From Micromonospora avicenniae (GTDB taxonomy: Bacteria > Actinomycetota > Actinomycetes > Mycobacteriales > Micromonosporaceae): a DNA stretch of 64,000 nt. Numbering within the stretch: position 1 is the stretch's first letter; each line of letters opens with the position of its first letter. The notes under the pieces are model-generated. The model searched no databases and was not told where the DNA came from. It saw nothing but the letters and a program-made list of their open reading frames with translations. The DNA lies in the NCBI RefSeq assembly GCF_900156065.1, contig NZ_FTNF01000025.1, forward strand, positions 18,930 to 82,929. Reading direction: 5' to 3'. The position numbers were made by a program, and so were the translations under genes. Shown piece after piece: positions 27,212-35,992 of the stretch.

Positions 27212-28786
27212 TCACCGGGCGGCGACCGGTGCGCTCTGCGAACCGTTGAAGAGCTTGTCGCCCTGGTAGTGGGCGACGACCGGGGCGTCGAGCTCGCCGT
27301 GGACGGTCTTCTTCAGCTGGGCGACTCCCTTGTGCACGGGAGCGGACCCGAGGTACGTGTCGCCGGCGTAGAAATCGACAGTGCCGGAGGGGGCGGCGAT
27401 GCTGGTGCTGACGGCGTCAACCGTCGCGGTCGCGGTGACCTTGATGTTGGGCGAGGCGCCCGCGGGGGCGGTCTCGACGTCGAGTCCGGTCGCGGTGGTG
27501 CGGAACGCCAGGTCGCGCAGGTAGTGGTTCAGCAGGGGGCGCCAGACGTGCCAGGTGTGCACGCCGGGCACGTTGTACTCGTCGAGTTCGACGCCGGCGG
27601 CCCGCAGGGCGGCGGCGTTCCGCTGCGAGTTCTCGGCGATGTTGCCCAGGCGGTCCTGGAGCCCGGTGCCGATCATGATGCCGCCGGCCACCGCCTTCAT
27701 GCGGTCGATCTGCGCCTGGGTGGCGGCGGGTCCGCCCGCGCTCCAGGCGGCGTGGTAGCCGAACAGGTCGGTGTGGTTGTACATGAGGGTGTACGCCCGG
27801 CTGCCGCCTGCGGAGAAGCCGCCGAACGCCCGGTCCTGCGGGCGGGTGGAGACGTGGTAGTTCTGCTCGACGAACGGGAAGATGTTGTTCCGCAGCTCGT
27901 TGACGTAGCCCTCGTTGCCGCCGGGAAGGCCGTTGAAGTCGGTGGACACGATCACCATCGGCTCCACGGCCCGATCCTTGATCGCGTTCTCCAGGATGAG
28001 GTGGGCCACGCCCTGCATCGTCCAGGCGGTCGAGTGGTCACCGCCGCCGTGGCTCAGGTACAGGGTCGGGTACGGCTTTTCCCGGTCGGGGTCGTAGCCG
28101 TGCGGCAGGTAGACGACGATGTCGTGCACCCCCGGCGGGTTGGTCGACAGCGGCGAGGTGTACCGCCGGGTCTCCAGCGTGCCGACCTTGGCGACCGGCG
28201 CCTGGTAGCCGGTGTCGTACGTGGGGAACTTGTTGCTGGTCGGGACGTAGATGGTGCTGCGTACGGCACCGGGCGCGCCCGGGTACTGCGGCTGGATCTG
28301 CCACGGGTTGGCGGGGTCGTCGTGCAGCGTGCAACCGGTCGCGAGTTCGTTGGTGCAGTCGTGCGTGAACGCGTAGCGGAAGGTGCCCGCGGGCAGCGGC
28401 GTGGTGAACGTCCACACCCCGTCGGGGCCCTTCTGCATGGCCTGGATGTGCCACGGGGTGGCCGCGACGTCGCCGGGCTGCCACTCGGCGGGTGGCCGGG
28501 CGTCGCCGCAGTCCTGGCATTGGATGTTCTCGGGCCGGGAGTAGAACCAGTCGCCGTAGATGTGGACCTGCTGGACGTCCGCGGGCGCCCGGTACCTGAA
28601 GGTGACCGAGTACCCGGTCGGCGGCTGGTCGGTACGGGTGACGGTCGGCCCCACGGGTGCAGGTGGGGCGGCGGACACCGGGGCGGCGGCGACCGCTCCG
28701 GCCGCGACGGTGGCGGTGGCGAGCAGTGCGAGCATCAGCCGGCGCCTCGGCGCCGGTGTCAGGGGACGGGGAGGTGCAACGGGCAT
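27212..28786 (-). CDS. secreted feruloyl/acetyl-xylan-type esterase
   Basis: The 524-residue protein has a signal peptide (to about residue 40), an N-terminal E-set-like domain (about 45-215), an esterase D-type alpha/beta-hydrolase domain with HGGG (246-249), GFSAGG (Ser325) and a late His in VHTWHVW, and a short C-terminal Ig-like domain (about 445-524). Two Cys pairs (90/93 and 144/152) may be disulfides in the outside protein. It would remove ester side chains from hemicellulose. The ATG at 28786 has gggag upstream. A lac-type operator lies in its promoter. Confidence 0.88.
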   Translation of the reverse strand: MPVAPPRPLTPAPRRRLMLALLATATVAAGAVAAAPVSAAPPAPVGPTVTRTDQPPTGYSVTFRYRAPADVQQVHIYGDWFYSRPENIQCQDCGDARPPAEWQPGDVAATPWHIQAMQKGPDGVWTFTTPLPAGTFRYAFTHDCTNELATGCTLHDDPANPWQIQPQYPGAPGAVRSTIYVPTSNKFPTYDTGYQAPVAKVGTLETRRYTSPLSTNPPGVHDIVVYLPHGYDPDREKPYPTLYLSHGGGDHSTAWTMQGVAHLILENAIKDRAVEPMVIVSTDFNGLPGGNEGYVNELRNNIFPFVEQNYHVSTRPQDRAFGGFSAGGSRAYTLMYNHTDLFGYHAAWSAGGPAATQAQIDRMKAVAGGIMIGTGLQDRLGNIAENSQRNAAALRAAGVELDEYNVPGVHTWHVWRPLLNHYLRDLAFRTTATGLDVETAPAGASPNIKVTATATVDAVSTSIAAPSGTVDFYAGDTYLGSAPVHKGVAQLKKTVHGELDAPVVAHYQGDKLFNGSQSAPVAAR

Positions 28787-28885
28787 GTTCCTGCTCCCTC
28801 TTCGGCTCGTGGTCAGACCGCATCGAGCGGCCGACCGACCAATCGATGGTGAGGTGAACGGATACCAGTGACGAGAGATGTCGCT

Positions 28886-28901
28886 ATGTGAGCGCTCACA
28901 T
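28886..28901. promoter_or_regulatory. lac-type operator (perfect 16-bp palindrome)
   Basis: ATGTGAGCGCTCACAT is a perfect palindrome. Its 14-base core TGTGAGCGCTCACA equals the core of the ideal symmetric lac operator. It lies 15 bases after the -10 element of the esterase promoter, a position where a LacI protein blocks the polymerase. Confidence 0.8.
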
Positions 28902-28916
28902 CGTTCCCTGCAAAAG

Positions 28917-28945
28917 ATACAACCATGAATTTTAGCGATGGTCAA
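28917..28945 (-). promoter_or_regulatory. esterase promoter
   Basis: On the minus strand, TTGACC (28945-28940) and TTGTAT (28922-28917) are 17 bases apart in an AT-rich island unlike the surrounding DNA. The rest of the gap up to 29186 holds no recognisable gene. Confidence 0.55.
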
Positions 28946-29186
28946 TGCCTGAAGAGGAAATAGGGTTGGCAAATCGCAAGGAATGCAATTAGGGCAGGCG
29001 GGATCGGCGCCAGAAGTGCTGGCGCGCAGATTCTTCCCAGGTTTTGGTCGTTCGAACAATCGAGAGCCGCCGGCTGTCGCCGCGAAGCGCCGGTCGGAAT
29101 CCACTTGTCGACGCGACTATTCCGCTCCTGGTTCCAACCTCCCATCTACCCGCCGGGGAATGACCCGGTATTCATCTCGCAGTTCC

Positions 29187-29372
29187 TCAGGCAGAACCGA
29201 CAACCGTCGAAGACGATGCGACCCACACGCCGGCGGCCGGCACGTCGACCAGCCCGTGCACCACTGCGGCGTCGTCGCCCGCGATCGTCTTCAGCCGGGA
29301 CCCGCCCGTCTCGGTGAGGTCGGCCGAGCGGCTCCGACCGTCGCGCGGGTCGACTGTGGTCACCACGTTCAC
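29187..29372 (-). pseudogene. probable aldehyde dehydrogenase stub (2-oxoglutarate semialdehyde dehydrogenase type)
   Basis: A GTG start overlaps the XylX-like stop (GTGA), as expected for the next gene of the operon. The first 20 or so residues (VTTVDPRDGRSRSADLTETG) look like the N-terminus of actinobacterial 2-oxoglutarate semialdehyde dehydrogenases. After about residue 25 the likeness fades and a stop follows at codon 62, against about 480-500 residues for an intact enzyme. I read it as a truncated or deleted gene. The family call rests on a short stretch and could be wrong; it might also be a short unrelated frame. Confidence 0.45.
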
Positions 29373-30574
29373 AGCAGCCCCCTCCGGACGAGGTTTCCCA
29401 TGAGATCGCGGACGCCGAACTGCCAGGGCGCGCACTCCTCCGCGTGCCGCACCCGGTTGACCAGGGTGCCGAGCGCCGGGCAGCTGATCCGGACCACGTC
29501 GTCGAGCTTGTGGGTGAACCCGTCGCCGGGGCGGTCCCGGTCCTCGACGGGCGCGAACATGGTCCCGAGCATCAGGACGGCACCGTCGGGATACTGGTGG
29601 TGCGGGCCGATCAACTGCCGCACCAGTGCTTCCGGATCCCGCGACATCCGGGACATCTCCGAGACTGCCTCCAACTGGAAGCCGTCCGCGCCCCGGACCT
29701 GCAGGCGCACCTCGAGTTCGCGCACCCGTTCCAGGCCGAACCGCTCGTCGAACAACCGGATCAAGGGACCGAGCGCACAGGAGGCGTTGTTGTCCTTCGC
29801 CTTGGGAAGCAGGAGCGCCGAGCGCCCCTCGACATCCCGCAGGTTCACGTCGTTGCCGAGGGTGGCGCCGACGATCCGGCCGCTGGACGCGACGATGAGA
29901 GCCACCTCGGGCTCCGGGTTGTTCCAGGTCGATGCGGCGAGCACGCCGACCGGAACGGCGGTGCCGACGGCGGAGAGGATCTGCCCCTTGGTGAAGATCT
30001 CGGCGTCCGGTCCGATTCCCACCTCCAGGTACTGGCTCCAGATGCCCTCGGCGACCAGCAGATTCTTCAGCCGCTCCGCCTCCGCCGAGCCGGAAACCAG
30101 GCCGTGCAGGTCGACACCGATGTCGGCGAGCATCCGGTGACGGATGTCCGCCGCGAGCGCGAGGTCTCCCCTGGCCCGCTCCTCGATGACGCGTTCGATC
30201 ATCGAGACCGGGAAGGTCACCCCGGCGGCCTTGAGCGCTTGAAGATCGACCGGGGCGAGCAGCCAGGGCCGGTCGGGGTCGCGGGTCTCGGCGCCCGTGT
30301 TGGCCAGGATCTCCCCGAATCCGCATACCCGCGGCCCGTCGAGCCCGGCGACCACCGCGGCGGGATCGGGCAGCTCGCAGATGTCGCGGGCCGTCGGGAA
30401 CTGGTGACTGATGTCGAAGACCTCGCCGTCTCGTACGACCACGGGTGACGGGCCGTCGACGGACGGGTCCCAGATCCGGCCGATGAGCACGCTGTGTTCG
30501 CCGTCGTACGGCAACGCGTCGCTGGCGGTCCCGCACCACTGCGACTCGGCGGCGCGGGGACGTGGCACGGTCAT
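29369..30574 (-). CDS. XylX-like 2-keto-3-deoxypentonate dehydratase (FAH superfamily)
   Basis: The 401-residue protein belongs to the fumarylacetoacetate hydrolase superfamily and closely resembles Caulobacter XylX: the APVDLQALKAAGVTF and VIEERARGD segments, WSQYLEVGIGPDAEIFTKG, the metal ligands in NNPEPE and GNDVNLRD, and LLLPKAKDNNASCA. XylX removes water from 2-keto-3-deoxy-D-xylonate to give 2-oxoglutarate semialdehyde in the Weimberg pathway. The ATG overlaps the stop of the enolase-family gene (ATGA). A dehydrogenase should follow, but only a stub does. Confidence 0.88.
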   Translation of the reverse strand: MTVPRPRAAESQWCGTASDALPYDGEHSVLIGRIWDPSVDGPSPVVVRDGEVFDISHQFPTARDICELPDPAAVVAGLDGPRVCGFGEILANTGAETRDPDRPWLLAPVDLQALKAAGVTFPVSMIERVIEERARGDLALAADIRHRMLADIGVDLHGLVSGSAEAERLKNLLVAEGIWSQYLEVGIGPDAEIFTKGQILSAVGTAVPVGVLAASTWNNPEPEVALIVASSGRIVGATLGNDVNLRDVEGRSALLLPKAKDNNASCALGPLIRLFDERFGLERVRELEVRLQVRGADGFQLEAVSEMSRMSRDPEALVRQLIGPHHQYPDGAVLMLGTMFAPVEDRDRPGDGFTHKLDDVVRISCPALGTLVNRVRHAEECAPWQFGVRDLMGNLVRRGLL

Positions 30575-31752
30575 GAGCCGCTCTCCAGGTTGAAGAACGA
30601 CCGCTCGTCGCGAGGACGGATGTCGTAGACGGCATCACGGAACATGCGCATCGGGTGCGGTGTGAACGGGTGGCGCTCGATCGCATCGAGGTCGACCTCG
30701 ATGCCCAGGCCGATCCCGGTCGGGATCAGCAGGTCGCCGTCGTCGGTCAGCACCAGCCGTTCGTTGGTGATCTCGGGGCGCCAGGGTACGTCCGTCGCCA
30801 TGATCTCCAGGTACCGGAAGTTCGGCAGCGTAGCGCCGAGCTGCAGCGTCGCGGCCGTGCTGAGCGGACCGCTCGGGTTGTGCGGCGCGAATCCCACATA
30901 GCTGGTCGAGGCGAGTGTCGAGATGAAGGCGAGCTCGGCGATCCCGCCGGCGTGCGTCACGTCGGGTTGGACGAAGTCGACGGCCTGGCGCGCGAGCGCC
31001 GGCGCGAAGCCCTGCCGGCCGTACCACCGCTCGCCCGCGGCGATGGGCACGGGCGAGGCCCGGCGGATGTCGACCAGCGCGTCGAGGTTGTCCGGCGGGC
31101 ACGGCTCCTCGAACCACACCGGGTCGAACTGGGCGATCTCCTTCGAGATCTTGATCGCGTGGCGGACGTCGAAGCGGCCGTGCCCCTCGATGAACAGCTC
31201 GACCTCGCGACCGACCGCGGCGCGAACGGCGTCGATCTGGGCGAGCACCCGGTCCAGCTGCTGGGTCGTGATGGTCAGGTCGTAGTTCTCGAACGGGTCC
31301 CATTTGAGGCCCCGGAAGCCGGTATCCACCGTCTTGCGTGCGGCGGCCGCGTAGTCCTCCGGTGTGACCGCCCCGGAGAACCAGCCGTTCGCGTACGCGC
31401 GCACGCGGTCCCTTGTGGCGCCGCCGAGCAGCCGGGAGACGGGGACGCCGAGGTCTCGGGCCGAGATGTCCCACAGGGCCATCTCCAGCGAGCTCAGCGC
31501 GGTCATGATGACCGGTCCGCCGCGCCAGTACCAGTCGCGTGCGAGTTCGTAGAGGATCTTCGAGATCCGGGTGGGGTCCAGGCCCACGACTGCTTCCGCG
31601 ACTTCGGCGATCGCGCCCTGGACGGCCCGTTCCTTGCCTTCCAGGGTGGCCTCGCCGAGCCCGACGATCCCCTCGTCCGTGTGGACGCGGACGATGACGA
31701 GGTTGGTGCGGTAGAAGTCGACGACCAGCGTGTCGACGGAGATGATCTTCAT
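30571..31752 (-). CDS. enolase-superfamily sugar-acid dehydratase (galactonate dehydratase-like)
   Basis: The 393-residue protein is of the mandelate racemase/galactonate dehydratase branch. Visible are the N-terminal capping domain, Lys150 in LKWDPF, metal ligands around EGHGRFD (from 189), WFEEP (Glu215) and AGERW (Glu241), and the catalytic His291 in PHNPSGP. It would dehydrate an aldonate to its 2-keto-3-deoxy acid, which XylX-like enzyme downstream could use if the acid is a pentonate. It is the middle gene of an operon with an ABC importer. The exact sugar acid is unknown. Confidence 0.87.
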   Translation of the reverse strand: MKIISVDTLVVDFYRTNLVIVRVHTDEGIVGLGEATLEGKERAVQGAIAEVAEAVVGLDPTRISKILYELARDWYWRGGPVIMTALSSLEMALWDISARDLGVPVSRLLGGATRDRVRAYANGWFSGAVTPEDYAAAARKTVDTGFRGLKWDPFENYDLTITTQQLDRVLAQIDAVRAAVGREVELFIEGHGRFDVRHAIKISKEIAQFDPVWFEEPCPPDNLDALVDIRRASPVPIAAGERWYGRQGFAPALARQAVDFVQPDVTHAGGIAELAFISTLASTSYVGFAPHNPSGPLSTAATLQLGATLPNFRYLEIMATDVPWRPEITNERLVLTDDGDLLIPTGIGLGIEVDLDAIERHPFTPHPMRMFRDAVYDIRPRDERSFFNLESGS

Positions 31753-31760
31753 TTGTCGGG

Positions 31761-32591
31761 TCAACCCTTCACCGCACCGGCGGTCATGCCGGACACGACG
31801 TACTTCTGCGCCAACAGGTAGAAGGCGACGGCGGGCAGCGTGAACAGGAAGGCGACGGCCATCACCGTCTGGATCGGTGTGCCCAGCTCGCCGATGAAGT
31901 TCGCGATCCCGACGGAGGCCGGCTGCAGCTCCGGAGTGAAGACGAACGTCACCGCGAACACGTACTCGTTCCAGGCGTGGAAGAAGGCGATGACCGCGGT
32001 CGCCGCGATCGAGGGGGCGATCAGCGGTACGTTGATGCGGGTCAGGATGGTGAAGGGCCGTGCGCCGTCGGCGCGTCCTGCCTCCTCCAGCTCCTTCGGG
32101 ATGCCGTCGATCGCGCCCTTGAGGATCAGCGCGACGATCGGCAGGACGAACGCGGAGTTCACCAGGACCAGGCCGGTCAGCGAGTCGAGCAGGTCGAAGC
32201 GGCGGAACAGCGCGAACAGCGGCACCACCATCAGCGCCTCGGGAAGCATCTGGGTGAACAGCAGCACGACGGTCAGCACGGCCTTGCCCCGGAACGAGAA
32301 CCGGGACAGCGCGTAACCGAGCGGGATACCCAGGCCGACGGAGAGGACCATCGTGCCGACGGCGATCACCAGGCTGTTGAGCAGCCACCCGGCCGCCTTG
32401 CCCTCGGCCAGCGCGTCGACGAAGATCCCGAACCGGCCGAGGTCCGGCGTGAGGCGCGGCCGCTCGGCGAACAGGTCGCCGTTGCTGGACAGCGCCGTGA
32501 CGAGCATCCAGTACAGCGGGAACACCGCGATGCCCAGTACGACCAGCACGGCTACGATCCGCGCGGTGAGGCCGAAGCGCAAGCGCCTCAT
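31761..32591 (-). CDS. sugar ABC transporter permease, MalG type
   Basis: The 276-residue protein has six membrane segments and the EAA loop EEAGRADGARPFTILTRINV. It overlaps the MalF-type gene by four bases and is followed after eight bases by the enolase-family gene, so transport and catabolism are co-transcribed. No ATPase gene is present. Confidence 0.93.
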   Translation of the reverse strand: MRRLRFGLTARIVAVLVVLGIAVFPLYWMLVTALSSNGDLFAERPRLTPDLGRFGIFVDALAEGKAAGWLLNSLVIAVGTMVLSVGLGIPLGYALSRFSFRGKAVLTVVLLFTQMLPEALMVVPLFALFRRFDLLDSLTGLVLVNSAFVLPIVALILKGAIDGIPKELEEAGRADGARPFTILTRINVPLIAPSIAATAVIAFFHAWNEYVFAVTFVFTPELQPASVGIANFIGELGTPIQTVMAVAFLFTLPAVAFYLLAQKYVVSGMTAGAVKG

Positions 32592-33541
32592 CGGACGTTC
32601 TCCTTCTCCACGGCGCGAGCGACCAGTCGGCTACCGGTGATGACGATGAGCGAGATGATGACGCCGACCATGCCGATGGCCGCCGCCGAGCCGAGTTCCT
32701 TCGAGTCGAAGGCCTGCGAGTAGAGGTCGATGACGAGGGTCTCGGTCGCACCGACCGGTCCGCCCTTGGTCATGAGCCAGATGAGCTCGAACCGCCGCAG
32801 CGACCAGATCGTCATGAGCAGCGCCAGCAGTCCGACGGTCGGCTTGATGACCTGCCAGGTGACGGCACGGAAGCTCGCCCACCGCCCGGCGCCGTCCATG
32901 GTCGCGGCCTCGTTGAGGTCCTGTGGAACGGCCTGCAGCGCGGAGAGCAGCACCACGGAGGTGAACGGGAAGAGCTGCCAGATGGTCGTCGCGAGCACCG
33001 CCGGGAGCGCGTACCGGGGGCTGTCCAGGATCGCGCCGCCGGGTACGCCGAGGCCCACCGCGTCGAGGAGCCGGTTGACGATGCCGTACTGCGCGTTGAG
33101 CATCCACGTCGCGATGAGCGCGACCGCGATTCCGGGGGCGGCCCAGGGAATGGTCACGAGCGCCCGAGCCACGCCCCGGCCCCGAAAACCCCTGTTGAGC
33201 AGGAGCGCGACGACGAGTCCGGTGCCGACCGCGCCGACGACGCAGGCGACCACGTAGACGAAGGTGATCAGCAGGGTGTGGCGGAAGTCGGGGTCGCCGA
33301 AGATGCGGTTGAAGTTGCCGAGCCCCACCCACTCACTGCGGGTGGGATTGAGCAGCGACGTTCGCGTGAAGCTGAGGTAGATCTCCTGGAGGAGCGGTAC
33401 CGCCTGGAAGACCAGGATGAACAGGGCGGCGGGTGCCAGGAACAGATACGGCGTCCACTTGCTGCCGAGCGGGCTGCGCCTGCGCCGTGCTCCGGGGCCA
33501 CGCGTCGTGCCCGGTGCTCTCGTCTGGTCGAGCACAGTCAT
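32588..33541 (-). CDS. sugar ABC transporter permease, MalF type
   Basis: The 317-residue protein has a basic N-terminus, six membrane segments and the EAA loop NEAATMDGAGRWASFRAVTW. It pairs with the MalG-type protein encoded just downstream and receives substrate from the lipoprotein at 33617. The context (sugar-acid dehydratases) suggests uptake of pentose oligomers or uronate/aldonate-bearing sugars. Confidence 0.93.
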   Translation of the reverse strand: MTVLDQTRAPGTTRGPGARRRRSPLGSKWTPYLFLAPAALFILVFQAVPLLQEIYLSFTRTSLLNPTRSEWVGLGNFNRIFGDPDFRHTLLITFVYVVACVVGAVGTGLVVALLLNRGFRGRGVARALVTIPWAAPGIAVALIATWMLNAQYGIVNRLLDAVGLGVPGGAILDSPRYALPAVLATTIWQLFPFTSVVLLSALQAVPQDLNEAATMDGAGRWASFRAVTWQVIKPTVGLLALLMTIWSLRRFELIWLMTKGGPVGATETLVIDLYSQAFDSKELGSAAAIGMVGVIISLIVITGSRLVARAVEKENVR

Positions 33542-33563
33542 CGGGTGTGATCCTTCGGGGTAG

Positions 33564-33602
33564 GACGCCGCCGGCGGGGCCGACCGTCACGCCGGCGGCG
33601 TC
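33564..33602. terminator. intercistronic hairpin after the binding-protein gene
   Basis: GACGCCGCCGGCG-N13-CGCCGGCGGCGTC is a perfect 13-bp stem between the binding-protein stop and the permease start, the same layout as at 17117-17149. Confidence 0.7.
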
Positions 33603-33616
33603 GTCCTGTCGAGCTG

Positions 33617-34864
33617 TCAGCCGACCAGTTCGGTCGCCTGCTGCTGGGCTCGATCGAGTGCGGACTTCAGGTCGGCCTTGCCCTGCAGTGCCGCGATCAC
33701 GTTCTGCACGACCACCTTGCGGATGTCCGGGGTCTTGGCCTCGAAGCCGAGCACGATCTGCGGCAGGCTGGTCTCGGTGAGCTCGTCGAAGACGGTGAGG
33801 AACGGGGTCTTTTCCAGCGATGCCGCGCTGCGTTGCGTGGTGGTGGCGACGCTGCTCGCGCCGAGGATCTCCTGCAACTTGACCTGGTTCTGAGGCTCCA
33901 GCGCCCACTTGATGAACGTGGCCGCCTCGTCCTTGGCCGGGCTCGCCTCGTTGATCACGATCGGTGCGAGGATCGCGCCCTGCTTGCGTACCGGGAACGG
34001 GATGGGCGCGACGTTGAAATTGAGCTGCGGGTTCTGGCCGCGCGTCGCGGTCACGTACCCCCCGTTGTTGAGTTCCATCCCGACCTTGCCCTCGGCGAAC
34101 ATCCGTCGGAACGTCGCCGCGTCCGCGCCGCGCGGGATGACGTTCGCGTCGTAGAGGTCCTTGTACGCCTGCAGGCCCTTGAGGTTCTCGGGCGAGTTGA
34201 TCGTCAGGTTCTTGCCGTCGGACCACGCACCGCCGAAGCCGTAGACGTAATTGAAGATGTCCTGCCAGACGCCGGCCTCCTCGGCCTCGGTCTGGCGGAA
34301 CGCCAGGCCGAAGACGTCGCCCTTGGTCAGCGACTTGGCCGTGGCGGTGAACTCCTCATAGGTGGCGGGTGGCTTCGGGATCAGGTCCGCGTTGTAGAAC
34401 ATCGCGTAGTTCGACGCTTCGAAGATGATGCCGTGCCGGACGCCATCGTGGACCATGAACTGGTCCGGCTGCTTGAGCAGGTCGTACTTGCCGGCGTCGA
34501 CCAGCTTGTCAAGCGGCGCGATGAGGCCGGCGTCCGCGGCGGCCTCGAACTCGGGCATGTCGAAGCGGACCAGGTCGGGTCCCTTGCCGCTGCCCATCTG
34601 CGTGAGCACCGTCTGACCGAAGGTCGGGTACGGCACCGCGGCGGCGGAGACCTGCACCTTGTCCTGGCTCTTGTTGAACTCCTCGAGCCAGGCGGTCAGT
34701 TGCGGACCGCGACCCGGGTCGCCGAAGGTCGAAGCGGCGAAGGTCAGTTTCGCGACGCCATCACCGGAACCGCCGTCGGAGCCACAGCCAGTCAGAAGAG
34801 CGGCGACCAAGCCGAGGGCACATGCCGCCCCGACGACGCGGAAGCGGGCGGGCTGCTTACTCAT
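33617..34864 (-). CDS. sugar ABC transporter substrate-binding lipoprotein
   Basis: The 415-residue protein has a lipoprotein signal ending in LLTGC (Cys27) and an extracellular solute-binding family 1 fold. The ATG has gaggag at good spacing. It is the first gene of the IclR-controlled operon: binding protein, two permeases, enolase-family dehydratase, XylX-like dehydratase, dehydrogenase stub. It is not closely similar to the binding protein at 17156, so the two importers should take different sugars. Confidence 0.92.
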   Translation of the reverse strand: MSKQPARFRVVGAACALGLVAALLTGCGSDGGSGDGVAKLTFAASTFGDPGRGPQLTAWLEEFNKSQDKVQVSAAAVPYPTFGQTVLTQMGSGKGPDLVRFDMPEFEAAADAGLIAPLDKLVDAGKYDLLKQPDQFMVHDGVRHGIIFEASNYAMFYNADLIPKPPATYEEFTATAKSLTKGDVFGLAFRQTEAEEAGVWQDIFNYVYGFGGAWSDGKNLTINSPENLKGLQAYKDLYDANVIPRGADAATFRRMFAEGKVGMELNNGGYVTATRGQNPQLNFNVAPIPFPVRKQGAILAPIVINEASPAKDEAATFIKWALEPQNQVKLQEILGASSVATTTQRSAASLEKTPFLTVFDELTETSLPQIVLGFEAKTPDIRKVVVQNVIAALQGKADLKSALDRAQQQATELVG

Positions 34865-34913
34865 CGTTACTCCTCTGCAACAGGTCAGAGTCGTCGAGAT
34901 TAAATTTGCAACG

Positions 34914-34941
34914 ATCGTAGCGACATATGCAACGGTGTCAA
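34914..34941 (-). promoter_or_regulatory. promoter of the IclR-controlled importer operon
   Basis: On the minus strand, TTGACA (34941-34936) and TACGAT (34919-34914) are 16 bases apart. The spacer contains TTGCATATG and the bases after the -10 contain TTGCAAATT, which resemble the half-sites of the palindrome near the IclR gene. Regulator bound here would overlap the promoter. Confidence 0.65.
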
Positions 34942-34969
34942 GTGGCGGTTGCGCGTGGAGCGCCCTATC

Positions 34970-34986
34970 ATTGCGCATATTGCAAT
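34970..34986. promoter_or_regulatory. IclR-type operator candidate
   Basis: ATTGC-N7-GCAAT is an inverted repeat between the divergent binding-protein and IclR genes. With the two TTGCA half-sites at 34908-34935 it makes three related sites in 80 bases. Confidence 0.5.
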
Positions 34987-35028
34987 GTGGCGGCGGCAGA
35001 GAGCCGCCGTGCGAAGGGAGACTTCGCC

Positions 35029-35874
35029 TTGTCGCAATCGATTCGCCGCGCGATCGACCTGATCCGTCGCTCCGCAGAGCACCCGCTGTCACTCACCGAG
35101 GCGGCGGACGTGCTGGGCGTCCACAAGTCCACAGCCCTGCGGATCCTGCAGACCTTGGAGTCCGCGCGCTTCGTTCGCCGCACCGGTGCGGGGACGTACG
35201 TGCTCGGCAGCGGCCTCATCGAACTGTCGGAGCTCGCGCTCGGCTCGATGGACCTGCGCCAGTTCGCCGCCACGCACCTACGTGTGCTGCAGCGCGAGAC
35301 CGGCCACACCGTCCACCTGGCGCAGCTGACCGGCGACGAGATCATCTACATCGACAAGGTGGACAGCCCGGCGTTCGACGCGGTGAAGCTGCCGTCCCGG
35401 ATAGGGCGCGCGGTGTCGATCTACGCGAGCGCCGTCGGCAAGACGATCCTGGCCTACCTGCCGGCCGAGGAACGAGACCGCCTTCTCTCCCACGTCACCT
35501 ACGAGCGGTTCACCGACACCACCTTCGCCGACCGCGACTCCCTCGAAGCCGAACTCGCCCGCATCCGCGAACACGGCTGGGCCACGGACAACGGCGAGCA
35601 CGACGCGTACGTTATGTGCGTCGCCGCACCGGTCAGGGATTCGCGCGGGCGGGTCATCGCCGCCGCCTCGATCACCGCGATCGAGGTCATCTCGAACCTC
35701 GACCAACTGAAGAGCAGTCTTCCGCTCCTCTTGGAGACCGCGAACCGGATCTCGCACGAACTCGGCTACACACCTGCGTCCTCGGCGGACCGTGATCCTG
35801 CCGAGGCCCGACGACCAGTCGGTCAACGCACGCCGGCAGACGTGCGAAGCGAGTCGATGGATCTGACTGCCTGA
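35029..35874 (+). CDS. IclR-family transcriptional regulator
   Basis: The roughly 281-residue protein has an N-terminal winged helix-turn-helix (about 3-65, SLTEAADVLGVHKSTALRIL) and the IclR effector domain (about 80-245) with the conserved SAVGKTILAYL segment. The TTG at 35029 is the preferred start, with gaaggga upstream and the domain in the usual place; the frame is open about 34 codons further. It is divergent from the importer operon and probably controls it in response to a sugar acid. The C-terminal 30 residues are an unstructured tail. Confidence 0.9.
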   Translation: MSQSIRRAIDLIRRSAEHPLSLTEAADVLGVHKSTALRILQTLESARFVRRTGAGTYVLGSGLIELSELALGSMDLRQFAATHLRVLQRETGHTVHLAQLTGDEIIYIDKVDSPAFDAVKLPSRIGRAVSIYASAVGKTILAYLPAEERDRLLSHVTYERFTDTTFADRDSLEAELARIREHGWATDNGEHDAYVMCVAAPVRDSRGRVIAAASITAIEVISNLDQLKSSLPLLLETANRISHELGYTPASSADRDPAEARRPVGQRTPADVRSESMDLTA

Positions 35875-35992
35875 GCCCGGCCTCTCAGGCGGGCGCCGTC
35901 CGTGCGACCGCCCGCGGAGCACAGGCGGTGCGCTGGGCGGCAACGACGCGCAGAGCATCGGCGCCGGCGCTGTATCCGGGCGCTGAACTGCA

